Part shown: piece after piece, positions 5,875 to 9,719 of the stretch | Position numbering within the stretch: the stretch's first letter is position 1 | Layout: every line of letters starts with the position of its first letter | Origin: SW-9-67-25 sp964471665 | Lineage (GTDB): Archaea > Halobacteriota > Halobacteria > Halobacteriales > Haloarculaceae | DNA: 9,719 bases | Direction: 5' to 3' | Assembly: GCA_964471665.1 (NCBI GenBank) | Contig: CAYYHG010000108.1 | Coordinates: 1 to 9,719 of the forward strand | Notes under the pieces: model-generated | Databases searched by the model: none | Seen by the model: only the letters and a program-made list of their open reading frames with translations | Told to the model about the DNA's origin: nothing | Program-made: the position numbers and the translations under genes

Positions 5875-6486
5875 CTAGTCGTCTCCGACGATTCCCTCGA
5901 TGGCCGCCTCCGCGACGAGGCTCTCGACGTACTTCGCGACGATGTCGACCTCGATGTGGACTGGATCCCCGACGGCTTTCTCCGAGAGGGTCGTCAGTTC
6001 GTAGGTCTCGGGGATGATGGCGACGCTGAACGACTCCTCGTCACAGTCGGCGACGGTGAGGCTGATCCCGTCGATGGCGACCGATCCCTTCTCGACGACG
6101 TACCGCTCGTGAGCGTCGGGGACCGAGAAGTCGTACCGCCAGTCCTCGCCGACCCGTTCGATCCCCAGGACATCGCCGGCGGCGTCGACGTGACCCTGCA
6201 CGAAGTGGCCGTCGAGGCGGCTGTCGGCGGGCAGCGCGCGTTCGAGGTTGACCTCGTCGCCGGGTTCCAGCGTCCCGAGGTAGGTCCGATCGACCGTCTC
6301 GGCCGAGAGAAACAGCGAGAACCACCCGTCGCCGACCTTCTCGACGGTCAGGCAGGCGCCGCTGACGCTCACGCTCTGGCCCTCGTGGAGTCCCTCGAAG
6401 GTCGTCCCGACGCGAACCCGCCGTCCGTCCTCGCTCTCGTCGACTGCCAGCACCTCGCCGGTCTCCTCGACGATGCCAGTGAACAT
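5875..6486 (-). CDS. ribE: Riboflavin synthase (bacterial-type, two lumazine-binding domains)
   Basis: The enzyme dismutates two 6,7-dimethyl-8-ribityllumazine molecules to riboflavin, the last step of riboflavin biosynthesis. The 203-residue protein shows the obligatory N-terminus MFTGIVEETGEV, needed for catalysis in this family, and the internal duplication: VSVSGACLTVEKV (39-51) in domain one and GSVAIDGISLTVADC (134-148) in domain two. Other marks are LDGHFVQGHVD (91-101) and IIPETYELTTL (157-167). It is the trimeric bacterial type, not the lumazine-synthase-like RibC of methanogens. A weak promoter-like stretch, CGAAAGTGTTT, lies about 28 bases before the ATG. The stop codon is immediately followed by the transporter ATG. 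The upstream COG2836-like gene ends 72 bases before it. Confidence 0.97.
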   Translation of the reverse strand: MFTGIVEETGEVLAVDESEDGRRVRVGTTFEGLHEGQSVSVSGACLTVEKVGDGWFSLFLSAETVDRTYLGTLEPGDEVNLERALPADSRLDGHFVQGHVDAAGDVLGIERVGEDWRYDFSVPDAHERYVVEKGSVAIDGISLTVADCDEESFSVAIIPETYELTTLSEKAVGDPVHIEVDIVAKYVESLVAEAAIEGIVGDD

Positions 6487-6558
6487 ACAGCCCTGTTCGT
6501 GTTCTGCCGGCCAAACACTTTCGGTGCGCGGTTGTGACTGTCCCCCGGCCGGTCCGGG

Positions 6559-7359
6559 TTACAGCGGCTGGTAGGTCGGGATTTCCAGATGCGGGACGGC
6601 GACGCCGAGCAGGGCAAGCGAGTGCGAGAGGAGCATCCACCCCATCACGAGGAAGGCCACGCCGAGCACGCGGTGGAGTCGCTTGCGGTGTGTCGCGCCC
6701 ACGGACTGGATCACCGTTCCGTAGAGGAACAGCGTCGGGAACGTGCCCACGCCGAGCAACCCGAGCGCGAGCGCGCCGCCGACCGGCGACCCGCCCGCGA
6801 AGGCATAGAGGAAGGCGGGATACAACAGCGGGCAGGGCAACAGACCGTGGACCAGTCCCAGGCCGACGATGCCGGGCCCGGTCGCCCAGCCGTCGACCCG
6901 CCCGCTGATGTAGCCGTAGACGCGCCCGAAGACGCCGCTTCCGGGGAGGTTGTGACTGGTCTGCCCGCCCAGGGTGTACTGGACACCGACGGCGATGATG
7001 AGCGCCCCCACGGCGAAGCCGGTGAGCACGCGGATCGGCCGTTCGAACCGGGTGACCGTGCTCGCGTCGAAAAACAGCAGTCCCGCGAGACCGAACGCCG
7101 CTCCCAGGGTCGCGTAACTGATCGTTCGCCCGAAGTTGAACAGCGCGTGCTGGCGCACCTCGTAGGTGGTCAGACGCCGCTCGGTGCCGGATTTCGCGTC
7201 GGTCATCCGTTCGCTGTACATCGTCACGAGCGGCCCACACATCCCCAGACAGTGCGCGCCCCCCAGCAGGCCGACGAGAAAGAACACCCCGAGTTCGACG
7301 GAGTCGGCTGTCGTGTCGGTGAGGTGCAGGGGCACGGCGAGGACCGACTCTGTGGCCAT
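6559..7359 (-). CDS. UreH-like / COG2836 ('sulfite exporter TauE/SafE-like') membrane protein
   Basis: This 266-residue protein has six or so hydrophobic segments in two inverted repeats. Each repeat carries the family's paired signature: GGAHCLGMCGPLV (33-45, with C37 and C41) and GLVHGLLPCPLLYPAFLYA (169-187, with C176). Such HCxGMCGP proteins are often annotated as sulfite exporters, but in bacteria they commonly sit near cytochrome oxidase assembly and copper-handling genes. The cysteines suggest metal or thiol chemistry in the membrane. The frame is open to 7452, but the Met at 7359 is preferred because the extra 31 residues are basic and non-family-like. A BRE/TATA-like pair (CGAAAC at 7391-7396, GATAGG at 7384-7389) is centred 27 bases upstream of it. 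The DUF420-like gene upstream fits the same theme. Substrate unknown. Confidence 0.85.
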   Translation of the reverse strand: MATESVLAVPLHLTDTTADSVELGVFFLVGLLGGAHCLGMCGPLVTMYSERMTDAKSGTERRLTTYEVRQHALFNFGRTISYATLGAAFGLAGLLFFDASTVTRFERPIRVLTGFAVGALIIAVGVQYTLGGQTSHNLPGSGVFGRVYGYISGRVDGWATGPGIVGLGLVHGLLPCPLLYPAFLYAFAGGSPVGGALALGLLGVGTFPTLFLYGTVIQSVGATHRKRLHRVLGVAFLVMGWMLLSHSLALLGVAVPHLEIPTYQPL

Positions 7360-7382
7360 CAGTCGCGCTTGTGTCGGCAGAC

Positions 7383-7397
7383 GCCTATCCGTTTCGG
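7383..7397 (-). promoter_or_regulatory. Promoter of the COG2836-like gene
   Basis: On the minus strand CCGAAACGGATAGGC combines a BRE-like CGAAAC with a TATA-like GATAGG, centred 27 bases before the ATG at 7359. This implies a leaderless mRNA and supports that start over the longer frame. Confidence 0.45.
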
Positions 7398-7418
7398 TCC
7401 GTCGCTGTCGGGTTCCTC

Positions 7419-7504
7419 TGATAGGGACGGTTGTAGCCGTTTTCCAGGACAACCGCCCGACGTCGGGCGAGTGATCCGGTAAAGAACCACAACCGTCCCT
7501 ATCA
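7419..7504. repeat. 86-bp imperfect palindrome with 16-bp perfect arms and a 16-bp palindromic core
   Basis: TGATAGGGACGGTTGT (7419-7434) and its exact complement (7489-7504) enclose 54 bases. At the precise centre is the perfect palindrome CGCCCGAC/GTCGGGCG (7454-7469). Between arm and core about half of the bases also pair, so 33 of 43 positions are symmetric. The right arm contains the stop codon of the DUF420-like gene (TGA at 7504-7502, followed directly by a second stop TAG). It could be a two-way terminator or a cruciform, or a second type of hairpin element; no flanking target duplication is visible. Confidence 0.75.
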
Positions 7505-7996
7505 CGCCAGGACGTACCGGGTCAGGTACCGCAACACGCCGACGACGTAGGCCAGCAGCCAGAAGAACACGTAGCCGAACACGCCGATCCGGAGGCGGCG
7601 ACGCCAGTGCTGGAAGTCCTCGGAGCCGATCTCCGACAGGAGAACCGCCTCGTCGTAGTCGTGGTAGAGGTCGTGTTCCCGCTTGGCCTTGAAGATGCGC
7701 ACGATGCCCGTCCCGGCGAACACGAGCATCGCGTACGCCTGCAGACCCAGGAAGGCGTGGACGAGCGCGGCACCGCTGAACTGGTCGGCCAGGCGCGGGA
7801 TCATCCACACGAGCATCGGAACCGTCGTCAGCGTCAGTCCCGCGAGGATGAACTTCAGGTGGCGCGTCAGCACGTCCCAGGTCACGGGGTCGTTGTCGAT
7901 GACGATGTACGCGCCGTACAGAAAGCAGGGGAAACTGAGCGTCACGCCGGCCAGCACCACCGTCGCAACGAGGGCTTCCGTCGACGCGACTACCAT
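7502..7996 (-). CDS. Four-helix membrane protein, DUF420-like
   Basis: Taken from the Met at 7996, the protein has 164 residues and four hydrophobic segments: VASTEALVATVVLAGVTLSF, HLKFILAGLTLTTVPMLVWM, VHAFLGLQAYAMLVFAGTGI, and VFGYVFFWLLAYVVGVLRYL. Conserved-looking histidines sit at helix borders (RHLKF, LVHAFLG, FQHWRRRL). The layout, and the ending HWRRRLRIGVFGYVFFWLLAYVV, resemble DUF420 proteins linked to haem-copper oxidase assembly; this is a resemblance, not a firm assignment. A TATA-like CTTTAGC (8021-8027) is centred 28 bases before this ATG, the expected spot for a leaderless mRNA, so I prefer this start. The frame is open upstream to another ATG at 8197, whose first 47 residues come from a different protein (phosphatase stub). 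A 231-residue chimera is the alternative. The stop lies inside the 86-bp palindrome. Confidence 0.75.
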   Translation of the reverse strand: MVVASTEALVATVVLAGVTLSFPCFLYGAYIVIDNDPVTWDVLTRHLKFILAGLTLTTVPMLVWMIPRLADQFSGAALVHAFLGLQAYAMLVFAGTGIVRIFKAKREHDLYHDYDEAVLLSEIGSEDFQHWRRRLRIGVFGYVFFWLLAYVVGVLRYLTRYVLA

Positions 7997-8020
7997 CCAC
8001 CCGACGTTGGTGGCGAACGC

Positions 8021-8027
8021 GCTAAAG
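8021..8027 (-). promoter_or_regulatory. TATA-like box of the DUF420-like gene
   Basis: CTTTAGC on the minus strand is centred 28 bases before the ATG at 7996. It is the main evidence that the membrane protein is expressed on its own rather than as a fusion with the phosphatase stub. Confidence 0.45.
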
Positions 8028-8056
8028 GGTGCCGAAGATCCGTTCCCGGAACGATC

Positions 8057-8197
8057 CGTCACATCGGCTGGTACGTCCCCAGCCGACTCGTTGTGCGTAA
8101 GTGAGACGACGACTGCGATGTCGTGTTCGCGGAGCGTGGAGGCGTCGCTGGCATCTGCGGCTGTCCCAACGTACAGACCCTGGGCGACTTCGTCCAT
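8057..8197 (-). pseudogene. N-terminal stub of a dual-specificity protein phosphatase
   Basis: The first 47 codons from the ATG at 8197 read MDEVAQGLYVGTAADASDAS, then LREHDIAVVVSLTH. This is the standard opening of small cysteine-based dual-specificity phosphatases (substrate-facing beta strands before the catalytic loop). The catalytic HCxxGxxRS loop and everything after it are missing. The sequence instead passes through an unrelated linker (DRSGNGSSAPFSAFATNVGW) in the same frame into the downstream membrane protein. A TATA-like GTATAC (8226-8231) lies about 30 bases before the ATG, so the stub may still be transcribed. Most likely a deletion joined the broken gene to the upstream region of the membrane gene; a real fusion protein is possible but would have no phosphatase activity. 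The exact end of the homology is an estimate. Confidence 0.6.
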
Positions 8198-8249
8198 TCG
8201 TTGTCGTCACTCCCTGGAGAGTTCGTATACCGGTCGACGTAACTTTTGA

Positions 8250-8305
8250 TACTTCTCAGCCGGACGTTCCCGGCTGATATCTTCACGAAGGTATAGCCGG
8301 CAGTA
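8250..8305 (-). mobile_element. 56-bp variant of the inverted-repeat element, copy 3
   Basis: On the minus strand the first 28 bases (TACTGCCGGCTATACCTTCG and the following TGAAGATA) match copy 2 at 26 positions, including the internal CTTCGTGAAG. The second half is replaced by a shorter segment with an AGCCGG-6-CCGGCT hairpin ending in AGTA. Both sides carry the direct repeat TGA (8247-8249 and 8306-8308), as in copy 1. It lies between the kinase stop and the promoter of the phosphatase stub. The half-conserved structure suggests an internal rearrangement or a sub-family. The surrounding bases 8306-8361 show nothing further. Confidence 0.7.
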
Positions 8306-8361
8306 TGAGTATGCGCGCTGTTTCGTGGTGTGTCCCAGTGCGGGACTCGGGAGAGTATCCA

Positions 8362-9621
8362 TCACGCGACAAACTCGACGCCGGTGACCTCGAAGCGTGC
8401 GCCGCTTCCCGTTCCGTCAGTCACCCGCACGTCCCACCCGTGTACCTCGGCCACTTCCTCGACGATACCCAGTCCGAAACCAGTTCCCTCCCGGGAGGTC
8501 GAGTATCCGGCCTCGAAGATGTCGTCACGGTCGGGTTTGGGAATACCAGGACCGTCGTCTTCGATATAAAAGCCATCCGCCAGGTCCCCGATAGTGACGG
8601 ACACACCCGCGCGGCCGTGTTCGAGCGCGTTCGCCAGGAGGTTCTCGAGGAGTTGCCGCAGGCGGTCGCGGTCGGCCCGGACGGTCCGCTCTGTCTCGAC
8701 GACGAGGGAAGCCTCACAGCTCTGGAGGGTCTCCCAGCACTCTTCGAGGAGTCGACGCAGATCGATTGTCCGGTAGTCGAGGGCCTCGCTGCCCGCCCGC
8801 GCGAACATCAGGAGATCGTCGATGAGTTGCTCCATCCGCCCGTGGGCGTCCGCGACATCCTGGAGGTGGGGACTGTCACACTCGTCGGCAACAAATTCGA
8901 GGCGCCCCGAAGCGATATTCAACGGATTCCGGAGGTCGTGCGAGACGACGCTGGTAAACTCGCTGAGGCGGTCGTTTTGGCGCCGAAGTTGGAGTTCGCG
9001 TTCTTTTCGCTCGGTGATATCCTCGACGCTCACGAGGACACGCTGCTGGTCGTCGAGTGTTGCTGGTGTGAGGGTGACCGTCATCCACCGTTCGTCGCCG
9101 TTTTCCGTCTCGCGGAGCCATTCGGACGACTGTGGACCGTCTTCGATAGCCCGGGTGATCAGTCGGTCTGCGTTGGTTTCGGTATCGGGGGAGTCGTCTG
9201 GTGTCAGGTTGTCGGGAGGCTCGCCGATAACGTCCTCGCGGTCGTGGCCGGCGATGTCGGCGTAGGCTTGATTGGTCTCGAGGAGCCTCCCCGTCTCGGG
9301 GTCGGTGATTGCCAACCCGACATCTGTCTTTTCGAACAGTTCTCGATAGTTCGTCCGCGCACGACGCCGCGAGACTGCCTTGGTGATCCGGTTGGCCAGC
9401 AGGTCGTACGGTTCGGTTCCAGGTCCCTTTTGTTGATAATCGGTGACATCTGCCGAGATTGCTTCACTGGCGAGTTCCTCCGAGCCCTTGCCGGTGAACA
9501 GTATGAACGGGAACGTGGGATGTGTCTCACGCACCGCTTCGAGAAACTCGAGACCGTCTTGGCCGGGCATGGCATAATCCGAGACAATACAGTCGAATGT
9601 GGCGTCGGCGAGGCGGTCCAA
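8362..9621 (-). CDS. Receiver-PAS sensor histidine kinase with a truncated receiver domain
   Basis: Domain order is: partial response-regulator receiver (1-85; phosphoacceptor D15 in CIVSDYAMPGQDG, T43, K65), PAS (about 92-208, ending in VLVSVEDITERKERE), HisKA (221-275, phosphorylatable H228 in SVVSHDLRNPL) and HATPase_c (about 315-415; N-box ENLLANALEHG, G1 DDGPGI, G2 GTGFGLG). There are no membrane segments, so it is a soluble kinase of the haloarchaeal multi-domain type. The kinase core is complete. The receiver lacks its first strand and helix, including the acidic pair that holds Mg. Upstream in frame the homology continues to DDRFAVATATSADTG (9666) and is then cut by TAATAG (9672-9667). 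No ATG or GTG is available; only a TTG at 9621 can start this frame. It is therefore either a 5'-truncated pseudogene or a gene using a rare start. No partner regulator is adjacent. Confidence 0.78.
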   Translation of the reverse strand: MDRLADATFDCIVSDYAMPGQDGLEFLEAVRETHPTFPFILFTGKGSEELASEAISADVTDYQQKGPGTEPYDLLANRITKAVSRRRARTNYRELFEKTDVGLAITDPETGRLLETNQAYADIAGHDREDVIGEPPDNLTPDDSPDTETNADRLITRAIEDGPQSSEWLRETENGDERWMTVTLTPATLDDQQRVLVSVEDITERKERELQLRRQNDRLSEFTSVVSHDLRNPLNIASGRLEFVADECDSPHLQDVADAHGRMEQLIDDLLMFARAGSEALDYRTIDLRRLLEECWETLQSCEASLVVETERTVRADRDRLRQLLENLLANALEHGRAGVSVTIGDLADGFYIEDDGPGIPKPDRDDIFEAGYSTSREGTGFGLGIVEEVAEVHGWDVRVTDGTGSGARFEVTGVEFVA

Positions 9622-9666
9622 TCCTGTGTCGGCGCTGGTGGCGGTTGCAACAGCAAACCGGTCGTC

Positions 9667-9719
9667 CTATTACTTTCTACGGTATCAATTTCTGAAATTA
9701 GTCATAAGGATGTATGTGT
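9667..9719. other. AT-rich breakpoint region upstream of the beheaded kinase
   Basis: These bases are clearly richer in A/T than the rest of the window. They contain tandem stops in the kinase frame (TAATAG on the minus strand) and a 13-base palindrome AATTTCTGAAATT (9687-9699). No frame here supplies the missing first 25 or so residues of the receiver. It may be a foreign junction or a promoter region; the window ends too soon to tell. Confidence 0.4.

Noticed and set aside
6535..6560. GC-rich stem between the COG2836-like gene and ribE as a terminator
   Set aside because: The stem is only about 5 bp, there is no T run, and such GC-rich pairing is expected by chance here.
6041..7240. 399-codon minus-strand open frame spanning ribE and the COG2836-like gene
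   Set aside because: It is an Arg-rich frame-shifted reading of two well supported genes with no recognisable domain.
1..9719. CRISPR array, tRNA or rRNA genes, phage genes or a defence cassette
   Set aside because: I looked for regularly spaced direct repeats, tRNA-like arms, integrase, nuclease or toxin signatures and found none; trm1 acts on tRNA but no tRNA gene is present.

Overview
The window looks like a haloarchaeal chromosome segment. It is GC-rich, its proteins are acidic, and most starts have a TATA-like box 25-30 bases upstream of the start codon with little or no leader, which is typical of leaderless haloarchaeal transcripts. The tRNA methyltransferase Trm1, the class I CPD photolyase and the bacterial-type riboflavin synthase all read as haloarchaeal versions. 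No genus can be named from the sequence alone.

Layout from left to right. Positions 1-566 (minus) hold the C-terminal half of a class I pyridine nucleotide-disulfide oxidoreductase. It has lost its N-terminal FAD/redox domain and carries a 78-bp inverted-repeat element inserted in frame. Next are a photolyase (minus, 563-1957), a divergent 60-aa conserved-looking small protein (plus, 2050-2232), an unrecognised seven-helix membrane protein with a strong ribosome binding site and a palindromic leader (plus, 2432-3481), and Trm1 (plus, 3551-4669). Convergent to Trm1 is a previously easy-to-miss 41-aa leaderless gene (minus, 4761-4886), with a second copy of the 78-bp element between the two. 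Then come a DMT/EamA transporter (minus, 4951-5874) abutting riboflavin synthase ribE (minus, 5875-6486), a UreH-like/COG2836 membrane protein (minus, 6559-7359), an 86-bp imperfect palindrome, and a four-helix DUF420-like membrane protein (minus, 7502-7996). The last frame runs in continuity from the N-terminal stub of a dual-specificity phosphatase (8057-8197). A 56-bp relative of the inverted-repeat element (8250-8305) and a receiver-PAS-histidine kinase with a beheaded receiver domain (minus, 8362-9621) end the window.

How it fits together: ribE and the transporter are almost certainly one transcript. The COG2836-like protein and the DUF420-like protein are both types found around copper/haem oxidase assembly and may be functionally linked. 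The remaining genes are housekeeping or individual units. The most interesting signal is a small non-autonomous element family with 3 copies in under 9 kb: about 78 bp, 15-bp terminal inverted repeats, TCA/TGA 3-bp target duplications and a central hairpin with compensatory changes. It sits alongside three broken or beheaded genes (oxidoreductase, phosphatase, kinase), which suggests a region in flux. I saw no RNA gene, CRISPR array or transposase.
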